Shown here in pieces: positions 43,700-51,833 of a stretch of 64,000 nucleotides of DNA. Below the pieces are notes generated by a model. That model saw only the letters and a program-made list of their open reading frames with translations. It was not told the DNA's origin and searched no databases. A program made the position numbers and the translations under genes. The stretch covers positions 1,860,001-1,924,000 of the forward strand of contig NZ_CP081958.1 of assembly GCF_019823105.1 (NCBI RefSeq). Reading direction: 5' to 3'. This DNA is from Halobaculum magnesiiphilum (GTDB lineage: Archaea > Halobacteriota > Halobacteria > Halobacteriales > Haloferacaceae). Within the stretch, counting starts at the first letter, position 1; each line of letters begins with the position of its first letter.

Positions 43700-44922
43700 T
43701 GTCTAACACCTCCGAGCTTCGAGAGCGACGCGAACGCGCGCTTGCGCACCTGCTTGTCCACGTCGCTGTCGGTGATCGCGTCCAGCGTCTCCTTCGCGCG
43801 GTCGCCGCCCACGTCGCCGAGGGCGTACGCCGCCTTCGCCCGCGCGTCGGCGGACGCGTCGTCGTCCTTCACCAGTTCGATCAGCGTCGACTCCACCGCG
43901 AGCCCCTCCAGGTTTGTGATGCTCGTGGCCGCGAACTGGGCGGTCATCTTGTCGTCGTCGTCGAGCGCGTCGACCAGCGCGTCGAGCACGTGCTCGGGCG
44001 GCTCGGCGCTCGTCACCCGCCCGAGGAACCAGACGGCGTTGCGCCGCTGGCGCGCCTGCGTCGCGTCCTCTAAGATCTCCACGAGCGGGCCGGTCACCGT
44101 CTCGTCGTCGGCGTCCTTGAGTTCGGAGACGACCGCGTCGCGGACGGCGTGGCTCTGCTTGGTCGGCGCGTTCGCGAGCAGCTCGATGATCGAGAACACA
44201 GCCGCCCGCCGCACCGTGTCGTGTTCGTCCGCGAGCGCGCCGGCCAACTCCGGCACCGGCTTCGCCGAGCTGGCGTTGCCCAGCGCCGAGGCCGCGAGTC
44301 GCCGAAGGCTAACGTTCTCGTCGTCCAGCAGGTCCAACAGCGCCGCGAGCGCCTCGCCGCTGGCGATGGTGCCGAGCGCGTCCGCGGCGGCCGACTTCAC
44401 CGCCGGGTGGTCGTCGTCCAGTAATGCCTTCAGGCGACTGACGACGCGCGGGTCGCCGATGCGGCCGAGCGCGAGGCAGGCGCGCTCGCGGACTCTGGGA
44501 TCCGAGTCGTCCAGCCGCTTCGCCAGCGGGCCGACGGCGTCCTCGTCGCCCATCCGACCCAGCGCGTTCGCGGCGGCCATCCGGTACTCCGGGATGCTCG
44601 CGCCGCCGAGCACCTTCGCGAACGCGCGGACGGCCGCCCAGTCGGCGGCGTTCGGGTCGACGCCGGTCTCCTTGGCGATAAGCCGTTCGAGCCCGTTGCC
44701 GCCCAGTTCGTCGAGCCCGTCGACGGCGGCCGCCCGCACGGAATCGTCGTCGTCGTCGCGGGCGAGGTGGATGAGCACGTCCACCGTCCGGTCGTCCTCG
44801 GGGTCGCCCACGTCGCCGAGCATCTCCGCGGCCCGGCGCCGCACCGCGGCGCTGTCGCTGTTCTTCGCGGTGTCGGTGAGCTGTTCCATGTCCCCGTCGC
44901 GGGCGAGCGTGTACAGCGACAT
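43696..44922 (-). CDS. HEAT-repeat protein of the chemotaxis operon
   Basis: This 408-residue protein is built almost entirely of about ten HEAT/PBS-lyase-type repeats (for example AAADALGTIAS, AAANALGRMGDEDAV, AAYALGDVGGDRAKE). Such alpha-solenoids are protein-binding scaffolds. The start at 44922 overlaps the cheR stop by one base, and its stop overlaps cheF1 by four. Position and domain match the Halobacterium protein OE2401F, which interacts with CheF proteins and ArlCE and is needed for full tactic control. Confidence 0.88.
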   Translation of the reverse strand: MSLYTLARDGDMEQLTDTAKNSDSAAVRRRAAEMLGDVGDPEDDRTVDVLIHLARDDDDDSVRAAAVDGLDELGGNGLERLIAKETGVDPNAADWAAVRAFAKVLGGASIPEYRMAAANALGRMGDEDAVGPLAKRLDDSDPRVRERACLALGRIGDPRVVSRLKALLDDDHPAVKSAAADALGTIASGEALAALLDLLDDENVSLRRLAASALGNASSAKPVPELAGALADEHDTVRRAAVFSIIELLANAPTKQSHAVRDAVVSELKDADDETVTGPLVEILEDATQARQRRNAVWFLGRVTSAEPPEHVLDALVDALDDDDKMTAQFAATSITNLEGLAVESTLIELVKDDDASADARAKAAYALGDVGGDRAKETLDAITDSDVDKQVRKRAFASLSKLGGVRQ

Positions 44923-45755
44923 TATCCAGTGTATCGGTAGATCCGGCTCCGTTTCGCCACCGGCTCGAACGCCTCGCGCATGTCGGGGGGCACCGTCTCG
45001 GTCTTCCCGAGCACGAGGTACCCGCCCGGCCGCAGCGAGTCGCGCAGCGTCTCGAACAGCCGTCCCTTGTACTCGCTGTCGATGTAGATGAGGAGGTTGC
45101 GACAGAAGACGAGGTCCATGTCGTCCTTCGGTCCGTCGCGGATGAGGTCGTACGGCTCGAACGTCACCCGCGACTTCACCGACTCGCGCACCCGGAAGAC
45201 GTTCTCCTCCTGGTCGACGTACGTCTCCGGGTCCGACAGCGGCGACAGCTCCTCCCCGATGTTCGTCGTCCGCGTCGTCTCGTACACGCCCGCGCGGGCG
45301 GCGTCGAGCGCCTCCTCGCTGATGTCGACGGCGACGATCCGGAGCCGGCGCTCGTCGACCTCGGCGTCGTCGGCCGCGAGCATCGACAGCGAGTACGGCT
45401 CGCGGCCGTCCGCGCAGGGCGCGCTCCACACGTCGACGCCGCCCCGGCCGTTCTCCTCGGAGAGGTCCCGCAACACCTGCCGGAGGTCGGCCCACATGTC
45501 CGGGTCCCGGAAGAACCCGGTCACGTTGATCGTGAGCGCGTCCAACAGCGCCTCTCGCTCGTCGTCGTCGTCCTCGAGGATCGCGCGGTACTCGGCGTGG
45601 TCGTCGGCGTCGCGACGCTGCATCCGCGCGGCGATCCGACGCCCGAGGTACGCCTCGTTGTAGTATCCCGGCTCGAACGGGACGCGGTCCTCGACGAACT
45701 CGATGACGCCCTGGAGGTCGCCGGCGTCGCCCCGGTCCGCGCTCGCGCGGCTCAT
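44922..45755 (-). CDS. cheR: CheR receptor methyltransferase
   Basis: This 277-residue enzyme transfers methyl groups from S-adenosylmethionine to glutamates on transducers. The N-terminal helical domain (residues 1-80) is followed by the SAM-binding core with VWSAPCADGREPYSLSML (motif I-like) and the LVFCRNLLIYID segment. It overlaps cheA by four bases and the HEAT gene by one base. Confidence 0.94.
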   Translation of the reverse strand: MSRASADRGDAGDLQGVIEFVEDRVPFEPGYYNEAYLGRRIAARMQRRDADDHAEYRAILEDDDDEREALLDALTINVTGFFRDPDMWADLRQVLRDLSEENGRGGVDVWSAPCADGREPYSLSMLAADDAEVDERRLRIVAVDISEEALDAARAGVYETTRTTNIGEELSPLSDPETYVDQEENVFRVRESVKSRVTFEPYDLIRDGPKDDMDLVFCRNLLIYIDSEYKGRLFETLRDSLRPGGYLVLGKTETVPPDMREAFEPVAKRSRIYRYTG

Positions 45756-48061
45756 CGGCGCCCCCCGAGCGTCTCCACGTCGAGGATGCTCACCACGTCG
45801 CCGTCGCCGAGGACGGCCGTCCCCGACAGCCCGGGGATGCCCGAGAGGATCCCCTCAAGCGGCTTCACGACGACCTCCTCCTGGTGGAGCACGTCGTCGC
45901 AGTGGAGCGCGACCGGGCGTTTCTCCTCGTGGATGCGAAGGAGCATGCCGTCGTCGCCCTCGTCGGTTCCGAGGCCCTCGGCGTCGGCGCTCCCGGCCGC
46001 GTCGCCGTCGCCGTTCGGATCGACCTCGCTCTCGCCGTGCTCGCGGCTCCCTCCGTTCGCCGCTCGCTTCGAGGTCTCACTGCGTTCGACCTCGCTTCCC
46101 CCGTCGGCGACGGCGGCGCCGGATCCGTTGCCGGCCGCCGCGCCGGCGGTGCCCAGCACCTCGTCGAGCCTGAGGACCGGGTAGATGTCGCCGTCGTGGC
46201 GCACGATCTCGTCGCCGTGGGCCACGTCGATGCCGTCGGCGCGGCTCACCTCCGCGATGTTCTTGATCGGGACGCCGTACTCGACGCCGTCGACCTCGAC
46301 GAACATCACGCGGACGATGGCGACCGTGACGGGCAGCTTGATCTCGAAGCGCGTCCCCTCACCGGGCGTCGAGTCGAGCGTGACGCTCCCGTCGAGGTCC
46401 TTCACCGTCGTCCGAACCACGTCCATCCCGACGCCTCGCCCGGACACGTCCGTCACCTCGTCGTTGGTTGAGAAGCCGGGGTGGAAGACGAGCTCGCGCG
46501 CCTCGGCGTCGGACATCGACTCGACCTCGCCGCGGGACTTCACGCCCTTCTCGACGGCCTTCTCGCGCAGCGCGTCGGCCTCGATGCCGCCGCCGTCGTC
46601 CTCGACGACGATGGTGACGTGGTCGCGCTCGCGGTCGGCGCGAAGCTCGATGGTTCCGGTCGGGTCCTTCCCCGCGGCCTCCCGTTCCTCGGGCGACTCG
46701 ATGCCGTGGTCGACGGCGTTGCGGAGGATGTGGACCAGCGGGTCGCGGATCTCCGTGAGGATGGTGCGGTCCAGCTCGATGTCGCGACCGTCGATGTCGA
46801 AGTTCACGTCCTTCGACTGGTCGCGCGCTAGGTCGCGCACGAGCCGCGGGAACGTGTCGACGACCGCCGACAGCGGGATGAGCCGCATGTCCATCACCGT
46901 GTCCTGGAGGTTCGTCGAGATCTTGTCCAGCTCGTCGAGGTTGTCCGAGTCGATGTCGGCCTCCTCCATCTCGCGCCGGAGCTTGATCCGGCTGGTCACC
47001 AGCTGCTCGACCAGCCCGTACAGGTCGTCCAACTGCTCCACGTCGACCCGGACCGACGAGATGTTGTCCGAGGACGACGTGCTCGACCCGCCGGAACCGC
47101 CGCCGCCGGAACCGCCGTCGGTATCGTCGTCGGCGTCGTCGTCCGCCGCCGTGTCGCCGTCCGCCGTCGGCTCCGCGGACTCCGACCCCTCGCCGTCGCT
47201 CGCGTCGCCCGCGGACGGGTCGGACCCGTCCGCGTCCGCTCCGACCGCGGCGTCGTCGGGTGCGGGTTCGACGGCGGCCACGTCGACCGCCTCGACCTGG
47301 CTCACCGCGTCGACGCCCGCCTCGACCGTCGCGCCGGCGTCGGCGACGACGTACAGGTCGAACGTCCCCTCGAACTCCCCCTCCTCGATCACGTCGCGGT
47401 CGGGGTCACAGGCCATCCCGGCGAAGGCGTCCTCGACCGCCTCCAGCACGAACATCGCGTCGATGCCGGGCATGTCGGCGTCGCCGAGGTCGACGCGGGC
47501 GCGGTAGACGCCCTCGTCGTCGCCGGGCGAGAGGCCGTGATCGAACGCTTCGTCGACGGCGTCGTCGTCGGTGTTGTCGGCACTGTCGGCCGACTCACCG
47601 CCTTCGGCGGCCGCGTCCGACCCGTCGTCGGACCCGGACGCGTCGTTCCCGTCCGCACCGTCTTCGTCGCCGAGGGCGTCCGCACCCTCCTCGGCGAGCG
47701 TCCGAAGGTCCTCCTCCACGTCGGTCGGGTCGATGCTCGTGTCGCCCGACTCGTCGATCTCCCCGAGCATCGCGTCGAGCAGGTCGACCGCCTCGAACAG
47801 CCGGTCCATCAGGTCGCCCGACACGTCCATGTCGCCGCCGCGGACCTCGTCGAGCAGGTCCTCCATCGCGTGCGCGAGCCCGGAGAAGTCGCCGAAGCCC
47901 ATCGCCGCGGCGTTCCCCTTCAGGGTGTGAGCCGTCCGGAAGATGGCGTCCATCGCCTCCGGGTCGTCGGGGTCCGACTCCAGCGCGAGCAGGGAGTTGT
48001 TCAGCTCGGTGATCCCCTCCTCGGACTCGCGGACGAACGCGCGGATGTGCGCCTCGCTCAT
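45752..48061 (-). CDS. cheA: CheA chemotaxis histidine kinase
   Basis: This 769-residue kinase autophosphorylates in response to receptor state and passes phosphate to CheY and CheB. Domains: P1 HPt with H45 (FRTAHTLKGN), acidic linker, P2 CheY-binding region (about 180-270), long Asp/Ser/Gly-rich linker, P3 dimerisation (about 340-410), P4 ATPase with N-box LRNAVDHGIESPEEREAAG and G1 EDDGGGI, and C-terminal P5 CheW-like domain. P5 is interrupted by a low-complexity insert of about 65 residues (with SEVERSETSKRAANGG) that contains a dispersed DNA repeat. It overlaps cheR and cheB by 4 bp each. Confidence 0.95.
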   Translation of the reverse strand: MSEAHIRAFVRESEEGITELNNSLLALESDPDDPEAMDAIFRTAHTLKGNAAAMGFGDFSGLAHAMEDLLDEVRGGDMDVSGDLMDRLFEAVDLLDAMLGEIDESGDTSIDPTDVEEDLRTLAEEGADALGDEDGADGNDASGSDDGSDAAAEGGESADSADNTDDDAVDEAFDHGLSPGDDEGVYRARVDLGDADMPGIDAMFVLEAVEDAFAGMACDPDRDVIEEGEFEGTFDLYVVADAGATVEAGVDAVSQVEAVDVAAVEPAPDDAAVGADADGSDPSAGDASDGEGSESAEPTADGDTAADDDADDDTDGGSGGGGSGGSSTSSSDNISSVRVDVEQLDDLYGLVEQLVTSRIKLRREMEEADIDSDNLDELDKISTNLQDTVMDMRLIPLSAVVDTFPRLVRDLARDQSKDVNFDIDGRDIELDRTILTEIRDPLVHILRNAVDHGIESPEEREAAGKDPTGTIELRADRERDHVTIVVEDDGGGIEADALREKAVEKGVKSRGEVESMSDAEARELVFHPGFSTNDEVTDVSGRGVGMDVVRTTVKDLDGSVTLDSTPGEGTRFEIKLPVTVAIVRVMFVEVDGVEYGVPIKNIAEVSRADGIDVAHGDEIVRHDGDIYPVLRLDEVLGTAGAAAGNGSGAAVADGGSEVERSETSKRAANGGSREHGESEVDPNGDGDAAGSADAEGLGTDEGDDGMLLRIHEEKRPVALHCDDVLHQEEVVVKPLEGILSGIPGLSGTAVLGDGDVVSILDVETLGGRR

Positions 48062-49152
48062 GCGCGCTCACCCGCGATTCCGGCGGCGATGTCGTCCAGC
48101 GGGAGCACCGAGTCGACCGCGCCCGTGGCGGCCGCGCGCTTCGGCATCCCGTACACGACACAGGAGTCCTCGTCCTGGGCGAGCACGCGGGCGCCGACCC
48201 GCGAGAGCGCCTGCACGCCGTCGCTGCCGTCGCCGCCCATGCCGGTGAGGATCACGCCGATCAGCGGGTCGTCCACCGCCTCGGCGGCCGACCGCATCGT
48301 CACGTTCACCGACGGACGCACGCCCTCCCCGCGCTCCTCGTCGATCACCGTCAGTCGGAGCCGGCCGTTTCGCGCGTTCGTGATCTCCAGGTGGTGGCCG
48401 CCCTTCGCGACCGCGAGTTCGCCGCGCCCGAGGCGCATCCCGTCCTCGGCCTCCCGCACCGACAGCTCGCAGGCCTCGTCGAGGCGGTTCGCGAACCGCC
48501 CGGTGAACGCCTCGGGCATGTGCTGGACGACGACGCCGCGGAGGTCGGCGTCGCCCGGGAGCGCCGAAACGACCCGCTCGACGGCGTCGGGACCGCCCGT
48601 CGACGAGCCGATGATCAGCGTGGTGTTCGGCTCGACGCCGGTTCCGGCCGGTCCGTCCGCGGTCGACGCGCTCGGCGACGCCGGCGTCGCCGAACCGGCG
48701 GCGGCGGTCGCGGCCTCGGTTCGCCGTTGTCGTCCCGCCCGCGAGAGGTCCGCCCCGGCGACCGACCGGACGGTCTCGACGAGCTGCTCTTCCATCCGGG
48801 AGACGCCCATCGACACCTCGCCGCCCGGCTTGGCGAAGAAGTCGACGGCGCCGGCGTCCAGCGCCGCGAACGTCTCCTCGGCGCCCTCGGCGGTGTAGGC
48901 CGACAGCATCAGCGTCGGCGTTGGGTGCTCGGCCATCAGCCGCTCGACCGCCTCGATCCCGTCCATCCCCGGCATCTCCACGTCCATCGTCACCACGTCA
49001 GGGTCCGCGTCGGCGACGACCGAGAGGGCCTCACGGCCGTCGGCGGCCTCGCCGACGACCTCCACGCCGCCGGACTCCAGGATGTCCGCGATGAGTCCCC
49101 GCATGAACCGCGAATCGTCCACTACGACCGTCCGCGGCGCCCGCGCGCTCAC
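48058..49152 (-). CDS. cheB: CheB receptor methylesterase
   Basis: This 364-residue protein has an N-terminal receiver (D57 in VTMDVEMPGMDG), a linker, and the C-terminal methylesterase/deamidase domain with catalytic Ser in IGSSTGGPDAV, His in VVQHMPEAFTG and Asp in LTGMGGDGSDG. It removes methyl groups from transducers after phosphorylation by CheA. The start codon is a GTG at 49152, chosen because it begins right before RTVVVDDSRFM; it overlaps the stop of a 13-codon mini-ORF (GTGA). It is the first full gene of the minus-strand che operon. Confidence 0.94.
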   Translation of the reverse strand: MSARAPRTVVVDDSRFMRGLIADILESGGVEVVGEAADGREALSVVADADPDVVTMDVEMPGMDGIEAVERLMAEHPTPTLMLSAYTAEGAEETFAALDAGAVDFFAKPGGEVSMGVSRMEEQLVETVRSVAGADLSRAGRQRRTEAATAAAGSATPASPSASTADGPAGTGVEPNTTLIIGSSTGGPDAVERVVSALPGDADLRGVVVQHMPEAFTGRFANRLDEACELSVREAEDGMRLGRGELAVAKGGHHLEITNARNGRLRLTVIDEERGEGVRPSVNVTMRSAAEAVDDPLIGVILTGMGGDGSDGVQALSRVGARVLAQDEDSCVVYGMPKRAAATGAVDSVLPLDDIAAGIAGERA

Positions 49153-49190
49153 GGCGCACCCCCAGCCGGCCGTGCGGCGTCTCGAATCAT
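49149..49190 (-). CDS. Mini-ORF (13 codons) coupled to cheB
   Basis: ATG at 49190 opens MIRDAARPAGGAP, and its TGA overlaps the cheB GTG. The ATG is exactly 30 nt from the TTCAAT box (49220-49215), the same distance as for annotated motility genes, so a leaderless transcript would start on it. A purine-rich GAGGAC also precedes it. It is probably a translational lead-in rather than a functional peptide. Confidence 0.4.
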   Translation of the reverse strand: MIRDAARPAGGAP

Positions 49191-49214
49191 GTCCTCGGCT
49201 ACCGATACGCCGTT

Positions 49215-49268
49215 ATTGAAGACACCGCCCCGAATTTCACGGCTGATAGCTCGTGCGCTACCGTTAAG
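49215..49268. promoter_or_regulatory. Bidirectional cheW/cheB promoter on one palindrome
   Basis: TTTCA-N4-TGATA at 49235-49248 is central. On the plus strand, 14 bp later, GTTAAG (49263-49268) precedes the cheW ATG (49293) by 30 nt. On the minus strand, 14 bp from the other edge, TTCAAT (49220-49215) precedes the mini-ORF/cheB start (49190) by 30 nt. The geometry is symmetrical to the base. Confidence 0.65.
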
Positions 49269-49292
49269 CGACTCGATCGGGCGATCGGTGGT

Positions 49293-49745
49293 ATGGCAAG
49301 CAGTGAGCGGGCGGCCGACGCGGACGCCGTCTCGACCGAGGAGACGACCCAGGTGCTGGAGTTCGGACTCGGCGACGAGACGTACTGTCTCGACATCGCC
49401 TACATCGACGAGATCGTCGACGCGGGCGACCTCACGGCGATCCCGAACTCGCCGCGCCACGTCGAGGGCGTCATGGACCTGCGCGGGAAGACGACGACGA
49501 TCATCGACCCGAAGACGCTGCTGAGCGTCACCGGCTCGGGCGCCCGCGAGCGGATCATCGTGTTCGACCCGGAGGAGGTCGACGACGGCGGCACCGTCGG
49601 CTGGGTCGTCGACGAGGTGTTCCAGGTGCGCGACGTGCCCGCCGACCAGGTCGACGAGGCGACGACCGCCGGCGACGACTCCGTTCGCGGCATCGTCAAG
49701 GGCGACGACCGGTTCGTCGTCTGGGTCGAGCCCCGCACCGAGTGA
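49293..49745 (+). CDS. cheW: CheW receptor-kinase coupling protein
   Basis: This 150-residue protein is a single CheW/SH3-like domain (QVLEFGLGDETYCLDIAYIDE; VMDLRGKTTTIIDPKTLL; GWVVDEVFQVRDV) that joins CheA to transducers. It is divergent from the cheBAR operon and shares its regulatory palindrome. The stop is followed after 75 nt by the KaiC-like gene with its own palindrome-bearing promoter. Confidence 0.95.
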   Translation: MASSERAADADAVSTEETTQVLEFGLGDETYCLDIAYIDEIVDAGDLTAIPNSPRHVEGVMDLRGKTTTIIDPKTLLSVTGSGARERIIVFDPEEVDDGGTVGWVVDEVFQVRDVPADQVDEATTAGDDSVRGIVKGDDRFVVWVEPRTE

Positions 49746-49762
49746 GCAGGCTCCCGTAGCAG

Positions 49763-49796
49763 TATCACTGCTGAGTTTCGGGGAGCAGTCCTTATC
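49763..49796 (+). promoter_or_regulatory. Promoter of KaiC-like gene with motility palindrome
   Basis: TATCA-N4-TGAGT (49763-49776), 14 bp, then CTTATC (49791-49796); the ATG at 49821 is 30 nt from the box start. The left arm is perfect, the right arm has two changes. An overlapping inverted repeat, AGCAGT-N3-ACTGCT, spans 49758-49772. Confidence 0.55.
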
Positions 49797-49820
49797 TGAC
49801 CCCTCGTTCCGTGGTGAGGT

Positions 49821-50516
49821 ATGCGCGTTTCGAGCGGCGTTGCGGGATTCGACGACCTCGTCGGCGGGGGGCTCCCGGCCGAACGGCTGTACGTCGTCTG
49901 CGGTCCGCCCGGAAGCGGGAAGACGACGTTCTCAGCACAGTTCATCGCCGAGGGCGCCGCCAGCGGCGAGCGCTGTCTGTTCATCAGCATGCACGAGAGC
50001 CGGGCCGACCTCGAACGGGACATGGCCTCTTACGACTTCGGCTTCGAGGGGGCGCTCGACTCCGGGTCGGTGACGTTCCTCGACGCGTTCTCCTCGGAGG
50101 GGAAGCGCTTCTTCGGCATGCCGGGCGACCGGCGCGACGTCAACAGCGTCACCAACCGGATCAGCTCGTTCGTTGAGTCGCGCGACATCGACCGGGTCGT
50201 CATCGACTCGACGATGTTGCTGCGGTATCTCCTCGACGACGACGACGACACGACGATGCGCTTTCTCTCGGCGCTCAAGCGAACCGGCGCGACGACGTAT
50301 CTCATCTCCGAGATGACGGACCCCTCGGCGTACGCCGACGAGCACTTCCTCGCACACGGGGTGGTGTTCTTCCACAACTACATGGAGGACGACGGGATGC
50401 GCCGCGGCGTCCAGGTGGTGAAGATGCGCGGCGCCGAGGTCGACACCGACATCCAGGACCTCCGATTCACCGACGACGGCATCGTCGTCGGCGACGGGAG
50501 GACGGTTTCCCACTGA
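49821..50516 (+). CDS. KaiC-like RecA-superfamily ATPase in che cluster
   Basis: This 231-residue single-domain KaiC/RAD55-type ATPase has Walker A at residues 28-35 (GPPGSGKT), Walker B in IDRVVIDSTMLL, and a sensor-like ISEMTD strand. It is related in fold to ArlH but lacks the ArlH-specific sequence. It overlaps the next gene by one base. Because its promoter carries the motility operator, it probably works with the chemotaxis or archaellum machinery, perhaps as a regulator; that is inference. Confidence 0.82.
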   Translation: MRVSSGVAGFDDLVGGGLPAERLYVVCGPPGSGKTTFSAQFIAEGAASGERCLFISMHESRADLERDMASYDFGFEGALDSGSVTFLDAFSSEGKRFFGMPGDRRDVNSVTNRISSFVESRDIDRVVIDSTMLLRYLLDDDDDTTMRFLSALKRTGATTYLISEMTDPSAYADEHFLAHGVVFFHNYMEDDGMRRGVQVVKMRGAEVDTDIQDLRFTDDGIVVGDGRTVSH

Positions 50517-50980
50517 TGTACGAGGCACGACTGGGGACCGACTGGGAGGACATCTCGGGCACCGAGGCGATCCGCCGGGCGTACGCGCTCGGCGTCGCGG
50601 CCGCGTTCGGCTACGAGAACCGCGAGGAGTTCGACCGGCTCAGATCGGCGCCCGATACGTCCTACGACCGCAGCATCATCGACCTCGCCTACCAGGAGGG
50701 GAAACACGAGGCCGAGGTCGTCCACGCCGACAGCGACGCGATCGACGGCGACGACGTCTGGGACCAGTTGGTCGAGGGCACGGCGCCGAGCGACGCCGGG
50801 TTCGACGACACGGACGACCTGGTGTCGGGCTCGCCGGTCGCTCGTCCGATCACCGCCATCGACTTCCCGTCGGCGCTCGAGCGGGCTGGACTGCTCGACG
50901 GAGGGAAAATCGGCGCGCTCGGCTTCCCCGCGCTGCTCGGCTCGGCGCCGGACTCCGGGACGCCGGACGAGGACTCGTGA
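50516..50980 (+). CDS. Haloarchaeal protein of unknown function, partner of KaiC-like ATPase
   Basis: This 154-residue acidic soluble protein overlaps the stop of the KaiC-like gene by one base. The N-terminal half is helical (TEAIRRAYALGVAAAFGYENR; SIIDLAYQEGKHEAE) and the C-terminal half is less ordered. No family recognised. Tight coupling suggests that it acts with the ATPase. The 226-nt gap after it (50981-51206) holds only the promoter of the next gene (TTTTAG at 51178-51183). Confidence 0.65.
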   Translation: MYEARLGTDWEDISGTEAIRRAYALGVAAAFGYENREEFDRLRSAPDTSYDRSIIDLAYQEGKHEAEVVHADSDAIDGDDVWDQLVEGTAPSDAGFDDTDDLVSGSPVARPITAIDFPSALERAGLLDGGKIGALGFPALLGSAPDSGTPDEDS

Positions 50981-51206
50981 CACCGCGCTGGGCGGGCCAC
51001 CCGGCTCGCTCCGGTCCGGATCGGCCGTCGCGCCTCCCCTCGATCGACTCGATCGGGGACGCGTCGGATCCCGGATCCGACGGCGTCGACGGCCGCAACA
51101 CGCCGATGGTCAGGAACGGGGTGAACCCGTGAGCCTCTACCGATCTGAACTGCCGTTTCCGTCGGTTTGGACAAAGGTTTTAGCTGTCCGACGCATGCTG
51201 ACGCGT

Positions 51207-51833
51207 ATGCTGGAGGACGCCCCGCTGTCGCTTGACGGCGGAGGGGGAGGCGAGAGTCTCCTCATCGCCGGTCCGCCGATGACCGGCAAGTACGCGCTCA
51301 TGCTCCGTCTGATGGCGGAGGCCGGCGAGCGCGGCGTCCTCATCACCACCGGCGACCCAGCGGATCAGGTGCGCGCGGACTACGCGGACGTCGCCGACGT
51401 CGCGCCCGAATCGGTCGGCGTCGTCGACTGCGTCTCCAAGCAGCGGGGCGGCGATCTCATCGAGGACGACCTCATCAGGTACGCCTCCTCCCCCAAGAAC
51501 GTCACGGACATCGGGATGAAGTTCACCGACCTGTACGAGGCGTTCCGCGAGACCGACGCCGCCGTCGCGGTCGGCATCAACTCGCTGTCGGAGCTGTTGA
51601 TGTACCTCGATCCGCAGGACGTCTACCAGTTCGTCCGCGTGCTCACCCGGCAGACGCAAAGCGAGGGGTGGACCACCATCGCGGTGATCAACTCCACGAT
51701 GCACGACGAGCAGACGCTGCACACGATGTACGAGCCGTTCGACACCGTGATCAACACGCGCGAGGAGAACGGCGCCCGCGAGCTCCGCGTCCGAAACCGG
51801 ACGCAGGCGGCGACGGCGTGGACGACGTTCTGA
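51207..51833 (+). CDS. RecA-like P-loop protein (HTR-like/DUF7504 type)
   Basis: This 208-residue protein has a Walker A-like GPPMTGKY (22-29) lacking the usual Ser/Thr after Lys, and a core similar to KaiC-like ATPases (GVLITTGDPADQVRADYADV; INSLSELLMYLDP). Haloarchaeal proteins of this type are often labelled HTR-like; I recall the family as DUF7504 but cannot verify this. ATG 51207 is 29 nt from a TTTTAG box, so it is preferred to 51195 or the GTG at 51129. Its promoter lacks the motility palindrome. It ends the chemotaxis block. Confidence 0.7.
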   Translation: MLEDAPLSLDGGGGGESLLIAGPPMTGKYALMLRLMAEAGERGVLITTGDPADQVRADYADVADVAPESVGVVDCVSKQRGGDLIEDDLIRYASSPKNVTDIGMKFTDLYEAFRETDAAVAVGINSLSELLMYLDPQDVYQFVRVLTRQTQSEGWTTIAVINSTMHDEQTLHTMYEPFDTVINTREENGARELRVRNRTQAATAWTTF

